A stretch of 64,000 bases of DNA. Source: an uncultured Crocinitomix sp. Its GTDB lineage: Bacteria > Bacteroidota > Bacteroidia > Flavobacteriales_D > Crocinitomicaceae. Positions 26,132-35,773 of the stretch are shown piece after piece. The notes beneath the pieces are model-generated. The model was not told the DNA's origin and did no database searches. It worked only from the letters and a program-made list of their open reading frames with translations. A program made the translations under genes and the position numbers. Every line of letters begins with the position of its first letter. Position 1 is the stretch's first letter. The stretch is taken from contig CAKZON010000070.1 of the NCBI GenBank assembly GCA_937136425.1, positions 248,001-312,000 of the forward strand. The letters run 5' to 3'.

Positions 26132-27256
26132 TTAGGATGAAAACAATTCTGCCGAAATAGCATCTGCTATGTATTTACCACCGTTTGTTAAGGTGTAAAC
26201 ATTTCCGTTTTTTTGAACATCACCATTGGCAAGAAATTCGTTTAAAATTGGTAAGGCTTCAGTAGTCATTTTTGAAGATATCCCTTGCAAATCCGTCAGT
26301 GAAATCCCCCATTTAGTTCGCAAGCGTGTTAAAATATACTCGTTAAACTGATCTTGAGTTGACAAAGTTTCTTGCTCATTAAATTGCTCATTTTTATTAA
26401 TGAGTTGCGAATACTTTGGATTACTAGCCACGTTCCAACTTCGCTCGGCACCATTAAATGAATGTGCAGAAGGCCCAACTCCCAAATATCGTTCTCCCAA
26501 CCAATAAGCCGAATTGTGCTTTGAAATAAAAGAAGGCTTTGCAAAATTTGAAATTTCATATTGCTCAAAACCATTCTCTGACATGATATCCATCAAATAT
26601 TGAAATTGCAATAAACTTGCCTGATCTTCATAAGGTTTGAGTTTTCCTTTTTTTTGCCAATTACCAAAAACAGTATTTTCTTCAATTGTCAAACAATAAG
26701 CAGAAAGATGAGGCACTTGCAAGTCTATCATTTGCTGCAATTGCTTTTTCCATAAATCCATATCTGTCCCTGGAACTCCATAAATTAAATCAATGGTAAT
26801 ATTCTCAAATCCACATTTCTTTGCCAGCACAACTGACTCTACCGCTTGGGAAGAATTATGCGCCCGATTCATAAAAGTCAACACATCATTATCAAATGAT
26901 TGAATTCCAATACTTAGTCGGTTAACACCTAGAGCATACAAACCTTTAAGCTTTTCTTCATCAAGATCATCTGGATTACACTCAAGTGTAATTTCGCAAT
27001 TGGCATCAACTTTATAATTGTTTTGAATAGCCTCGAGCAGTTCTTGAATTAAGTGCAGTTCTAAAACACTCGGCGTTCCGCCGCCAAAATAAATAGTCGC
27101 CACATTGTCATCTCCAATATAATCTTGTCGAATAACTAGCTCTTTACATATAGCGTCAACCAATGACACTCTATTTTTAAGCTGAACTGAGAAGTGAAAA
27201 TCACAATAGTGACATTTTACCTTACAAAAAGGTACGTGCACATAGATGCCTGCCAT
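26132..27256 (-). CDS. hemW: HemW-like radical SAM protein (haem chaperone)
   Basis: 374 aa. Begins AGIYVHVPFCKVKCHYCDFHF with the radical SAM cluster cysteines Cys11, Cys15 and Cys18. CDF rather than CGC after the third cysteine distinguishes HemW from true HemN coproporphyrinogen dehydrogenase. GGGTPS, SIGIQSFD and the HemN C-terminal domain follow. Seven bp downstream of the solute-binding protein gene. Confidence 0.9.
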   Translation of the reverse strand: MAGIYVHVPFCKVKCHYCDFHFSVQLKNRVSLVDAICKELVIRQDYIGDDNVATIYFGGGTPSVLELHLIQELLEAIQNNYKVDANCEITLECNPDDLDEEKLKGLYALGVNRLSIGIQSFDNDVLTFMNRAHNSSQAVESVVLAKKCGFENITIDLIYGVPGTDMDLWKKQLQQMIDLQVPHLSAYCLTIEENTVFGNWQKKGKLKPYEDQASLLQFQYLMDIMSENGFEQYEISNFAKPSFISKHNSAYWLGERYLGVGPSAHSFNGAERSWNVASNPKYSQLINKNEQFNEQETLSTQDQFNEYILTRLRTKWGISLTDLQGISSKMTTEALPILNEFLANGDVQKNGNVYTLTNGGKYIADAISAELFSS

Positions 27257-27263
27257 TTAGGAA

Positions 27264-29006
27264 TTAATTGCTTTCGTATTCGTCAGCAGTTGGTGTTTTA
27301 AAATAAACCTGCTTCAAATCAATATAACCAATACTATTGGTTTCAAAATCTCTAACAAAAGCTTGCTCTAAAGCCATATCCTCTCCATACCACAGAATAA
27401 TGAATACCGCATCTTCCATCAATAATTTTTCAGCTGCAGTAAAAAACTCATTCGCTTCAGTCATATCCATTGCACGAGCTCCTTGCTCAAACAATGCATC
27501 AAACTCAGGGTTTTGATAGCGCGAACTGTTCAAATAAGAAGGCTCTGTTCTATTTTTAGGAACTGCCTTGCCGTAAGCATTTGTTAAAAATGCCTCTGGT
27601 GTAGCATAATCCCCTACCCAATTCGTTCTAAAAATGTCCGCACTTCCCATTGCTTTATTTTTAAGCATTTGGTTAAACTCAACCGCTTCAATATCTAAAT
27701 TAATATTTAAGACACTGCGCAATTGGCTTTGAATTTCAGAAGCAACTAAATAATCTGTACTTCCGCTTTTAAACTGCATTTGCAAAGAAGGGAAATTTTT
27801 ACCTTCAGGATAACCAGCCTCAGCCAATAACTCTTTAGCACGTTGCGGATTGTACACATAAGAAACATCTTCTACTCCTTCAAAATCATAATCATCAAAC
27901 ACCTTTGGAAGAGGTGGAACAATACCAAACTTACCTATTTCATAAGCCTGATTCTTAAGGATTTTTTCAAATATTTTTTTTCTATTGATTGCAAAATTAA
28001 GCGCTTGTCTTACTTTTCGGTTTTTCAAAACCGGTGTAGTCATGTTCAACTCCAAATAAGTTGTTGTTAATTCTGGCTCACTGTTTAGAATGAATTTAGG
28101 TGGTTTACTTTCAAACTCTCCAATTCGTTCTTCCAAGACCTCAGAAATTTTGGTAATTGGAACGCGGCGAATGAAACTCAACTCTCCATTCCAAAAAAGA
28201 TCCATTTTCTCATCATTGTCCTCATAGTAAACAAATACAACACTGTCTAGATAGGGTAATTTATTTCCTTTTTCATCCACACCATAATAGTTGGTGTTTT
28301 TTCCCAATTTTACCAATTCAGAATTAGAGTTAGACGCATCATAAACAAACGGACCTGTTCCTACTGGCACAAACTCCTCAGCCTCTACCGCTTCTTTTGC
28401 AATAATAGAACCGAAAACACTCGCCAACTTTTGAATAAATGCAAGGCTTGGCACTTCCAATTGCATCACTACTTGATTTCCTTCTATCGAAATCCCTTCA
28501 ATAGTTTCTGCCTCACCATCATGAAATGCATTTCCGCCAACAAGTGTATTCTTAAAAACAGAATAACCACTATTAGTAGCCTTGTTATTATAAATTTGCT
28601 CAAAAGAGTAAAGAACATCCTCAGGCGTTACTTTTCTTCCTTTACCACCTTCGAAGCAAGCGTTGTCGTGAAAGTAAACATCTTCTCTTATTTCGAAATT
28701 ATAGGTTAATCCATCATCAGAAATAGACCATTCTTTTGCAATAGCTGGTTCAATCTCTAAAGATTTAGCATTGTACTTTACAAGTCCTTCAAATATTTGC
28801 CAATATATTTGAGATTCTTCAAGCTTCTGAACTTCATTCACTTGAACCTCTTTATTGTAACTACTAATTGGCATTGTAAAAACTCCTCCTGTAGGAATTA
28901 CATCCTCAGTCTCGTTATTTTCATCAAGGTTTTCACTTGACTCACCTCCGCAACTAAACAGAAGAAAAACGAATGCAATTAAACTTAAATAAATATTTTT
29001 TGTCAT
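27264..29006 (-). CDS. ABC-type peptide/opine solute-binding lipoprotein (SBP family 5)
   Basis: 580 aa. The lipobox (FVFLLFSC, Cys19) precedes an acidic linker and a family-5 binding fold (EPAIAKEWSISDDGLTYNFEIR, VTPEDVLYSFEQI, VRQALNFAINRKKI, NPQRAKELLAEAGYPEG). Such proteins deliver oligopeptides to ABC permeases; no permease gene is nearby, so partner and substrate are unknown. Confidence 0.9.
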   Translation of the reverse strand: MTKNIYLSLIAFVFLLFSCGGESSENLDENNETEDVIPTGGVFTMPISSYNKEVQVNEVQKLEESQIYWQIFEGLVKYNAKSLEIEPAIAKEWSISDDGLTYNFEIREDVYFHDNACFEGGKGRKVTPEDVLYSFEQIYNNKATNSGYSVFKNTLVGGNAFHDGEAETIEGISIEGNQVVMQLEVPSLAFIQKLASVFGSIIAKEAVEAEEFVPVGTGPFVYDASNSNSELVKLGKNTNYYGVDEKGNKLPYLDSVVFVYYEDNDEKMDLFWNGELSFIRRVPITKISEVLEERIGEFESKPPKFILNSEPELTTTYLELNMTTPVLKNRKVRQALNFAINRKKIFEKILKNQAYEIGKFGIVPPLPKVFDDYDFEGVEDVSYVYNPQRAKELLAEAGYPEGKNFPSLQMQFKSGSTDYLVASEIQSQLRSVLNINLDIEAVEFNQMLKNKAMGSADIFRTNWVGDYATPEAFLTNAYGKAVPKNRTEPSYLNSSRYQNPEFDALFEQGARAMDMTEANEFFTAAEKLLMEDAVFIILWYGEDMALEQAFVRDFETNSIGYIDLKQVYFKTPTADEYESN

Positions 29007-29040
29007 GGTAACGGGTAAATCACTCGGTGTTATGTCTTTT

Positions 29041-29048
29041 CAAATATA
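29041..29048 (-). promoter_or_regulatory. -7 promoter element for the solute-binding protein gene
   Basis: TATATTTG on the minus strand, 34 bp before the ATG. A -33 element is not obvious. Confidence 0.4.
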
Positions 29049-29177
29049 GGCGAATTTTTTATAAGTCCTTAATTATCTGTAGGAAATTAAATCTTACTTA
29101 ACGAATCAGAATAGCTAAAAAAAATAGGTGTTTTATCTTGTTTATTACTAAAGGAAACTTTATTATTGCAATTGATA

Positions 29178-30017
29178 ATGGATTTAAAAAAAAAGCTTAA
29201 TTACCGTATGTTATTGAAAAACAACATATTGTTCCTTTTGATTTTTCTGGGCGGTACGTTCGTTTCTTACGCGGATTTATCTCTAGAGGGACACTATCAA
29301 GGTAAAAACCTATATGTTCAAAACCCTGAGGATGAAGATGGGTTTGGTTTCTGTGTTACAAAAGCAACAGTAAATGGAGATCCTATTGTGGATGGTCTAC
29401 AATCAAGTGCCTTTGAAATTGACTTTTCAGCATTTGGTTTGAGAATTGGCGATCCAGTATTTATTGTACTTGAACATGGATTAGGATGTAAGCCTAAAGT
29501 CTTAAACCCTGAGGTTCTTTTACCAAAAAGTACATTTGAAATTCAAGAAATTAATTGCACACCTGACGGTACTTTAACATGGTCAACATCTGGTGAGTCT
29601 GGTAAATTGCCTTATGTTATTGAGCAATACAGATGGAACAAGTGGGTTGTAATTGGAGAGGTAGACGGAAGCGGTGAAGCTTCAACAAATCAATATACGT
29701 TCAACGTTTCTCCTCATTCTGGTGAAAACAAAGTACGTGTTGTTCAAACTGATCATACAGGAAGAAAACGTCCATCTGAAGCTGTGACATTTGTGAATAC
29801 TACTATTCTTGAACCTGAGGTTAATCCTAAAAAAGTTCGGAAATCGATTACATTTACTTCTGGTAACACACCAATTGAAACGAAATATGAAATTTATGAC
29901 GCCTATGGTAACATTGTCAAAAAGGGTGTTGGGTCTGAAGTTGATTGCTCTAATTTAAAAAAGGGAGCTTACTATATCAATTACGATAACAAGAATGAGA
30001 AATTTATAAAGCTATAA
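29178..30017 (+). CDS. Secreted protein with probable type A C-terminal sorting domain
   Basis: 279 aa from ATG 29178. A basic N-region and hydrophobic segment (NNILFLLIFLGGTFVSYA) form a signal peptide; the mature start DLSLEGHYQGKNLYVQNPED recurs in Bacteroidota exported proteins. The C-terminal 75 residues (KKVRKSITFTSGNTP, KYEIYDAYGNIVKKGVGSEVDCSNLKKGAYYINYDNKNEKFIKL) resemble type A type IX sorting domains. The middle part is an unrecognised beta-rich region with an Fn3-like feel. Followed by its own terminator. Confidence 0.7.
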   Translation: MDLKKKLNYRMLLKNNILFLLIFLGGTFVSYADLSLEGHYQGKNLYVQNPEDEDGFGFCVTKATVNGDPIVDGLQSSAFEIDFSAFGLRIGDPVFIVLEHGLGCKPKVLNPEVLLPKSTFEIQEINCTPDGTLTWSTSGESGKLPYVIEQYRWNKWVVIGEVDGSGEASTNQYTFNVSPHSGENKVRVVQTDHTGRKRPSEAVTFVNTTILEPEVNPKKVRKSITFTSGNTPIETKYEIYDAYGNIVKKGVGSEVDCSNLKKGAYYINYDNKNEKFIKL

Positions 30018-30037
30018 AAGGCTTTCAACAATATTTT

Positions 30038-30075
30038 AAAATCCGTTTTGGCTGAGCTAAGACGGATTTTTTATT
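30038..30075 (+). terminator. Terminator after the secreted protein gene
   Basis: Arms AAAATCCGT (30038-30046) and ACGGATTTT (30062-30070) with a 15-base loop, followed by TTATTT. It lies immediately before the mce start. Confidence 0.75.
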
Positions 30076-30089
30076 TAAAAAATTTACTT

Positions 30090-30488
30090 ATGAAACTAGA
30101 ACATATTGGAATTGCTGTCAAAGACATTGAAAAATCGAACGAATTGTTTGCAGCATTGTTTGACGCTCCGCATTATAAAATTGAGAGTGTGGCATCTGAA
30201 GGGGTTAAGACTTCATTTTTTCAGGTAGGCGCTTCTAAGATCGAGTTACTTGAAGCAACCTCTCCAGACAGCCCAATTGCTAAATTCATTGAAAAAAAAG
30301 GAGAAGGGATTCACCATATGGCCTTTGAAGTGGATGATATTGATGCTGAAATTAAACGGTTAAGCGAACGCGGTTTTAATTTAATTCATACTGAAGCAAA
30401 AGATGGTGCGGACAATAAACGCATTGCGTTTTTACATCCTAAATCAACAAATGGAGTACTGATTGAATTGTGTCAGGAGAAAGCCTAG
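30090..30488 (+). CDS. mce: Methylmalonyl-CoA epimerase
   Basis: 132-aa glyoxalase-fold protein interconverting (R)- and (S)-methylmalonyl-CoA in propionate metabolism. Likely metal ligands: His5 (LEHIGIAV), the His75-His76 pair (GIHHMAFEVDD) and Glu126 (VLIELC). ATG 30090 is chosen because MKLEHIGIAVKD is the family start; the upstream TTG would run through a terminator. The last codons and stop (AAAGCCTAG) match the tail of the repeat units that follow. Confidence 0.94.
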   Translation: MKLEHIGIAVKDIEKSNELFAALFDAPHYKIESVASEGVKTSFFQVGASKIELLEATSPDSPIAKFIEKKGEGIHHMAFEVDDIDAEIKRLSERGFNLIHTEAKDGADNKRIAFLHPKSTNGVLIELCQEKA

Positions 30489-30822
30489 TGGGAGTAAAAA
30501 TATCGTAGGATTACAAACCCTGTGAAGCCTAGGGGCTTTCGTAATTTTAGCATATAGAAGCTTGGTTTATTGCAGGATTACAAATCCTGCAAAGCCTAGC
30601 TATATTTCTAACCTCCAGTGACCTCTTATAACGTATTCGAAGGATTTATAATCCTTCGATACAAGCTTACGTAATTTTAACGCATAGAAGCTTGAGTTTT
30701 TTTTTGCAGGATTACAAATCCTGCGAAGCCTAGTTGTCTTTGAAACCGCCAATGAAAGCAATGGAATACTGAAATAAAGCAACAATAAAAACGCACTTTT
30801 TCACCACCAAAATTGAGTTAAG
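30489..30822. other. Intergenic region downstream of mce, occupied by repeats
   Basis: No gene. Besides the repeat cluster it contains only AT-rich sequence. A 61-codon frame on the minus strand is built from repeat sequence and is not considered coding. Confidence 0.7.
30508..30734. repeat. Composite palindromic repeat cluster (REP-like)
   Basis: Two imperfect copies of a roughly 95-bp composite unit, 30508-30600 and 30639-30734. Each unit is palindrome / AAGC-CTAG-like tail / a 25-bp block starting CGTAATTTTA and ending TAGAAGCTTG (30541-30565; 30671-30695) / palindrome GCAGGATTACAAATCCTGC plus RAAGCCTAG (30573-30600; 30707-30734). The leading palindromes are degenerate (30508-30526) or a different perfect one (30639-30659, GGATT-TAT-AATCC core). 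The region fills most of the 334-bp gap between mce and the sensor kinase gene. Confidence 0.85.
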
Positions 30823-32418
30823 CTAGACCTTTAAATTTATTCTAAATGTAGTGCCAACTTCAGGCTCGGATTTAAGAACGAAAACTTTGCCTTTATGGAA
30901 GTCCTCAACGATTCTTTTTACTAATGAGAGCCCTAGTCCCCAACCTCTTTTTTTGGTTGTATATCCTGGCTGAAACACCGTTTTAAGTTTGGTTGATGGA
31001 ATTCCTTTTCCTGTATCAATAATATCAATTTGAACGTGGTCCTCAATTTGTTGAATTTCAAAGGTAATATCTCCAGAGCCTTCCATTGCATCAACGGCAT
31101 TTTTAGCAATATTTTCAATAACCCATTCAATTAACGAACGATTAACCATGGCCGTAACAATTTGTTGCGGCGGCGCATAATTCAAATTAATTTTGGCAGA
31201 AATTCGTTTACGTAAGTACCCTATTATTTCTTCCAAAATAAGCCCCATATTCTCCTCCTCTAACACTGCTTCTGAGCCAATTTTAGAAAAACGATTGGTA
31301 ACCATGCTCAAACGTTCAATATCTTTATCAATTTCTTTGGTAATAGATGCATCTACTCCTTGAGCTTCTAATAATTGATTCCACGCCATTAAAGATGAAA
31401 TTGGAGTACCCAATTGATGTGCTGTTTCTTTTGCCATTCCAACCCAAACCTGATCTTGCTCGGCCTTTCTAAATGTACTAAACACAATGTATCCAATTAA
31501 AACGAACAGTCCAATAATAAAGAATTGCACAAAGGGGAAATACTTCATTTGGGTTATTTCTGCCGAATACTCGAAATAAATTACTCCTTCGTCTTGATCG
31601 CCCAATCTCACTTCAATCGGGTCGTTTTGTGTTGCCAAACCTTCTATTATACTTTCAGAATTTGTAGAATCATATTCAGGAATATTTGTAGCAATTACCT
31701 CACGCGTTCCTTTGTCAATAAACATGACTGGCACTAAATTTTCATTTTCAATTAACTCGTCAGTAAATGCCTGGCTTAGCGAATCACGATTACGCTGCAA
31801 TTCTTCTAACTTAATTGTGCGATAATAGGTAGAATCGAAATAAAATACTTTTTGCTTCTCTCCTTCATACAAATCAATTTCAATTGGCTCACGCTTAGTT
31901 CGCCAAAAGGCTAAAAACGATTTTAAACTATCTGTTTTAATTTGATTAATTAAGGAATCCTTCAGCTCTTCAGATCCATTTGGGCGCTCAATCTCTACCT
32001 GATTCTTTATGTCATCCACTACATGGTCAATATTGTGATAAGACACAATATTTTCTTCCATATCAGTCAAAATCATAGGGATTCCTCCGTTTTCCTGCAC
32101 AACTTTGATGACAAAGGAATAATCGTCCAACGGCTTATTGATCTCATTGATTGCTAATGACCACATTTCAGCTTTTTGACGATCACGCTCTTGCATTTTC
32201 TCTAAACTTGCTGAAAGTTCGTTGAAAGCGGTATTGGTTAAATTCACCAATTCCGATTTTCTCTTAACCGCATCCGCCCATTGCTGAACGCGATCCACCT
32301 CTTTATCCTGAACCTTTTGTACAATTTGAAACGAAAACCACAATGAGGCTGCCACCATGACTGTTGCCACCCCTAAAAGGGCCAATTTCCAACGTTGTTT
32401 TTTGTGGTATAAATTCAT
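30823..32418 (-). CDS. Membrane sensor histidine kinase
   Basis: 531 aa. TM1 about 11-33 and TM2 about 294-315 enclose a large periplasmic sensor region; the H box is AKETAHQLGTPISSL with His334, followed by N box IENIAKNAVDAMEG, G1 DIIDTGKGIP and G2 KKRGWGLGLSLVKRIVEDF. No response regulator is adjacent, so it is an orphan in this window. Signal and target unknown. Confidence 0.93.
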   Translation of the reverse strand: MNLYHKKQRWKLALLGVATVMVAASLWFSFQIVQKVQDKEVDRVQQWADAVKRKSELVNLTNTAFNELSASLEKMQERDRQKAEMWSLAINEINKPLDDYSFVIKVVQENGGIPMILTDMEENIVSYHNIDHVVDDIKNQVEIERPNGSEELKDSLINQIKTDSLKSFLAFWRTKREPIEIDLYEGEKQKVFYFDSTYYRTIKLEELQRNRDSLSQAFTDELIENENLVPVMFIDKGTREVIATNIPEYDSTNSESIIEGLATQNDPIEVRLGDQDEGVIYFEYSAEITQMKYFPFVQFFIIGLFVLIGYIVFSTFRKAEQDQVWVGMAKETAHQLGTPISSLMAWNQLLEAQGVDASITKEIDKDIERLSMVTNRFSKIGSEAVLEEENMGLILEEIIGYLRKRISAKINLNYAPPQQIVTAMVNRSLIEWVIENIAKNAVDAMEGSGDITFEIQQIEDHVQIDIIDTGKGIPSTKLKTVFQPGYTTKKRGWGLGLSLVKRIVEDFHKGKVFVLKSEPEVGTTFRINLKV

Positions 32419-32457
32419 GCTAAAGTCTTGCTTTGAAGAAACGAAAATTAGCCATTA

Positions 32458-35154
32458 TTATTGTAATTCTTGCTCGTACTCAACTTTATCCTTGTCTTTT
32501 TCTGCTTCTTCTTTTAATTTATCAAAGAATTTACCAACCCGTTTTTTGTTCTTCTTCTTTGAGGTTGTATCGATTTCCTCCGTTTCAATATCTGTTTCGT
32601 AAAAAATGAATTCAACTTCATTCTTATTATCTTCTTCAATTTGTTTTACTGTACTATCTTTTTGAAAGAGCCCGAATTCAGTTTTTAACATGGATTTCAT
32701 ATTCGATTTTTCTAATTGAATATTTTCCTTTATGTCATTTTTTCGTTCGTCAGAGTCCAAACTAAACGTTGGGTTATCAATTGTTCCGCCCATTGTCATA
32801 TAAATAGTAATACCCAATCCATCATCTTCTATTTTGCCGAATTCAGTGTACTCGGCTTTGGCTTTTAATTGTCTGAATCTAAAACTAAAATGATATTCAA
32901 TATTATTATCAAAATCGTGCCACCCAAATAAATCAACATCCAATGCATTACTTTTTATTGTCATTTTTGGAATGGTTATTCGGCGGTCTTTAATTTCAAT
33001 TGTATTCTTCATTTCGGAAAATTTCAAGTGCATTAACTTATCCTCAAATCGATCAATATGTTTGTTTAGCATCATTTTTAATGCATTATTAGAGCGCATA
33101 TAATCAGTTATTGATTTCATGGTTTCCAAATTATTCAGTTCGCCGTTTACAATTTTAATATCAGAAACTGCCAATATTTGCTCCTCAACCAAAGAAAAAT
33201 ATGGATTAAACAAAAGCAATAAATCTACATTTCCACTTACGGTACCTGAAATATGTTCATCCGTTATTGATTCTTGCTGAAAATTATCCCATTCTTTAAA
33301 CAGATTTTTAACGTGAATTGAATTGAAAGCAATTTGTCCATCAATGATATTTCCATTCTCTAATCGATTTTCCAAAACCAACTTTCCTTTTGCATTTCCG
33401 CCCAACGTTTTTAAACGCATTTGATTAACAGTTACTTTTCTGTTTGCTAATAAAAACTGCCCCGTAATTGCTTCAAACCTATGGTTATCCCACAAAAAAC
33501 GATCGATATGCATTTGAATATTAACATTTATATTTCCTGGCAATTGAAACATAGTTAGTGGGCCGTCTTTCTCTTTATTTGAAGGACCTAAAAATTCATT
33601 CAAATCAAAATTAGAAGACTCTAAAGATGCAATTAAACCTAAGCTTCCTGAACCTTCAACAAATGGGACAAAATTCTTTAAAGCTCCATTTAATGTTAAA
33701 TCGGAGTTTTGTGTTTTGATAGATAAGTTTTTCGCAGCAGCATCCTTACCTTGCACTAAAATATCACCGCTAATATTGGTATATCTTAACTCGTCGTTAA
33801 TTGATTTATAAACCACATTACCCAATGTTATATTTCCATTGGAGGATTGAATTTCAAAACGATCTTTTCTATACTCAGGATCAAAAAACAAAACAACGCA
33901 TGAAAGATCTAGCTTTACATTACCAGCTAATTCTTCTACATTCTTAAATCCAAAAAAGCGGTGAAAAGCAGCCAAATCAAGATCACCTGTGGCCTGCGTG
34001 GTTAATTTAGGCTGTGCAAAATCCTCCATGGTACCAGTACCAGACAAATGACTGTTCAATAATTTAAAACTAAAATTTTCAAACTTTAGCACCTCTTTGC
34101 GATCCTCAAATGCATTTTGATAATTACCGAGCACATTAATACTGTGAATTTTCAATTTATTCTCGGCCTCCAATAAAGCTCCATTGTCTACAGAAAAATC
34201 AGCCACAATTGAAGGCATTTCTGTTCGTGCTAAAGGCCCGCTTATTTTTCCTTTAAAGTTAACGAGACCTTCTCCTTGATATTTACCTGCATGTTCAGAT
34301 TCTTCTGGAATAATACTATTCACCAATTCAGAAACCTGAATATGACTTCCGACAACATCCAAATCAATTTGTGAAGAATCAATTACTCCAGTAATGTCAA
34401 AGGACATATCTTCCACACCTAAATCTCCTTTTTTAAACACATAAGATTTATCATTTGTATTAATATCTAATGCCAAATTTAAATCTGCTTCTTTTTCAGA
34501 AATCAAAGTTAAAGAACCGCTCTTGAGCTTTTCAACCATCAAATCACCCTCTGCGGTTAATTGATAATTTGTTTCAGCAAAATCTCCTCGAATGAGTGCT
34601 TCGTGAATTTTTAAACGATAATCTTGATTGGTAGAGCGGTTGATAAAAGCAAAATCAACATCCTCTACTTTCAATAATTCCAGCAAAAAGCTAAAATTTC
34701 CATCTTTAGGTATTGTGTCTTTCGCCGGCTTAATAATCCCATAATTAATATCGCCTTTATTAGTTGTTTTAAGGTTGATTTGTCCTTGATGAATACTTGC
34801 GCGCTTTACCTTGTAATCTCCGCTCCAAATATCCCATAAATTGAAATGAAAATACATTTCCTTTGCAAACAGCAAAGTATCATCACTCCTGATTTCATTA
34901 TAGGCATCTGCAATAAATACATTTTCAAAAGCAATGGAGGCATTTGGAAAATCATGGAAGATAGAAACCTCCATATTTCTAACTTCAACATCTGTATTTA
35001 AATGACTATTTAGTTCAGAAATTGCATATTCCTTAATGTCATCCTCATAAATATGTAAAATAACTGTGGTTAAGGTCACCAAAAATAAACCAATAAAAAA
35101 GATCCAAAACGCCACCTTTTTCAATGTTTTCCACACCCTTTTCACCCGATTCAT
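32458..35154 (-). CDS. AsmA-like envelope protein
   Basis: 898 aa. One N-terminal membrane helix (about 14-33, VAFWIFFIGLFLVTLTTVIL) precedes a repetitive beta-rich periplasmic region; N-terminal LNSHLNTDVEVRNMEVSIFHDFPNASIAFENVFIAD matches AsmA-family proteins of Bacteroidota, which are thought to act in outer-membrane lipid transport or assembly. The C-terminus (830-898) is charged. Upstream of and co-directional with the kinase gene (39-bp gap). Confidence 0.85.
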   Translation of the reverse strand: MNRVKRVWKTLKKVAFWIFFIGLFLVTLTTVILHIYEDDIKEYAISELNSHLNTDVEVRNMEVSIFHDFPNASIAFENVFIADAYNEIRSDDTLLFAKEMYFHFNLWDIWSGDYKVKRASIHQGQINLKTTNKGDINYGIIKPAKDTIPKDGNFSFLLELLKVEDVDFAFINRSTNQDYRLKIHEALIRGDFAETNYQLTAEGDLMVEKLKSGSLTLISEKEADLNLALDINTNDKSYVFKKGDLGVEDMSFDITGVIDSSQIDLDVVGSHIQVSELVNSIIPEESEHAGKYQGEGLVNFKGKISGPLARTEMPSIVADFSVDNGALLEAENKLKIHSINVLGNYQNAFEDRKEVLKFENFSFKLLNSHLSGTGTMEDFAQPKLTTQATGDLDLAAFHRFFGFKNVEELAGNVKLDLSCVVLFFDPEYRKDRFEIQSSNGNITLGNVVYKSINDELRYTNISGDILVQGKDAAAKNLSIKTQNSDLTLNGALKNFVPFVEGSGSLGLIASLESSNFDLNEFLGPSNKEKDGPLTMFQLPGNINVNIQMHIDRFLWDNHRFEAITGQFLLANRKVTVNQMRLKTLGGNAKGKLVLENRLENGNIIDGQIAFNSIHVKNLFKEWDNFQQESITDEHISGTVSGNVDLLLLFNPYFSLVEEQILAVSDIKIVNGELNNLETMKSITDYMRSNNALKMMLNKHIDRFEDKLMHLKFSEMKNTIEIKDRRITIPKMTIKSNALDVDLFGWHDFDNNIEYHFSFRFRQLKAKAEYTEFGKIEDDGLGITIYMTMGGTIDNPTFSLDSDERKNDIKENIQLEKSNMKSMLKTEFGLFQKDSTVKQIEEDNKNEVEFIFYETDIETEEIDTTSKKKNKKRVGKFFDKLKEEAEKDKDKVEYEQELQ

Positions 35155-35274
35155 CTATTTAAATATTTTTTTGCGGAAATATGCACCCGTTATAAGACGG
35201 CAATATATTTTAATAATAGTACAAGAAAACGGTGAGGTTACGGAATTTTTCAACCTTGATACGTTAGTATCGAG

Positions 35275-35317
35275 CAAAAAAAAACCATCCCAAAACCCTA
35301 ATTAGGGTTGGAATGGC
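35275..35317 (-). terminator. Terminator after the small lipoprotein gene
   Basis: Perfect palindrome AACCCTAATTAGGGTT (35294-35309), extended by imperfect flanks, followed on the minus strand by eight or more T. Confidence 0.75.
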
Positions 35318-35346
35318 TTAAATATTAGAATTCTAATTGTTTATTC

Positions 35347-35649
35347 TTAGAACGATTTGTTTAATGCGTCAAGACCTTCTTCTACTTTATCTTCGATTAC
35401 ATCTTGGTTTTCTTCTAATACATCTTTCAATGTATCCATCATGTTGTTTAATGCAGAAGTTGAATCTGCTAATTGCTCAGTTGCCTCATTTACAACCTCA
35501 TTCAACCCTTGCTCCATTAGGTTGTTCAACATGTTGTTTCCGTTTTCGTTAGTTTGTTCAACTACATCTTCTACAGTTGGCTCATCACTACCGCATGATG
35601 TCATGGCAACTGTTGCCCCAACCATCATAAAAAATACAAATTTTTTCAT
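35347..35649 (-). CDS. Small acidic helical lipoprotein
   Basis: 100 aa. Lipobox at GATVAMTSC (Cys19), then a long, acidic, largely helical segment (NNLMEQGLNEVVNEATEQLADSTSALNNMMDTLKDVLEENQDVIEDKVEEGLDAL) with heptad-like spacing of Leu/Val/Met. No named family recognised; length and make-up recall Lpp-like or stress-related small lipoproteins. Monocistronic with a -7 box TACATTTG (35670-35677) and a terminator. Confidence 0.8.
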   Translation of the reverse strand: MKKFVFFMMVGATVAMTSCGSDEPTVEDVVEQTNENGNNMLNNLMEQGLNEVVNEATEQLADSTSALNNMMDTLKDVLEENQDVIEDKVEEGLDALNKSF

Positions 35650-35669
35650 CCTTTAACTTTCTTTTTCTT

Positions 35670-35677
35670 CAAATGTA
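35670..35677 (-). promoter_or_regulatory. -7 promoter element for the small lipoprotein gene
   Basis: TACATTTG on the minus strand, 20 bp before the ATG; fits TAnnTTTG. Confidence 0.5.
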
Positions 35678-35728
35678 TAAAAAACTTTAATTTTTTCCCT
35701 AATAGAACATAATATGATCTAATCTTGT

Positions 35729-35736
35729 TAAATTTG
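35729..35736 (+). promoter_or_regulatory. -7 promoter element for superoxide dismutase
   Basis: TAAATTTG, 37 bp before the sod ATG. No clear -33 TTTG. Confidence 0.45.
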
Positions 35737-35773
35737 GTAGACAAAAATTTTTAATTAATAAAACTATAATATA

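Noticed and set aside
27264-29006. A full peptide ABC transporter operon
   Set aside because: Only the solute-binding lipoprotein is present; no permease or ATPase gene lies next to it.
30600-30785. 61-codon frame in the mce downstream region
   Set aside because: Composed of palindromic repeat sequence; no ribosome-binding or family evidence.
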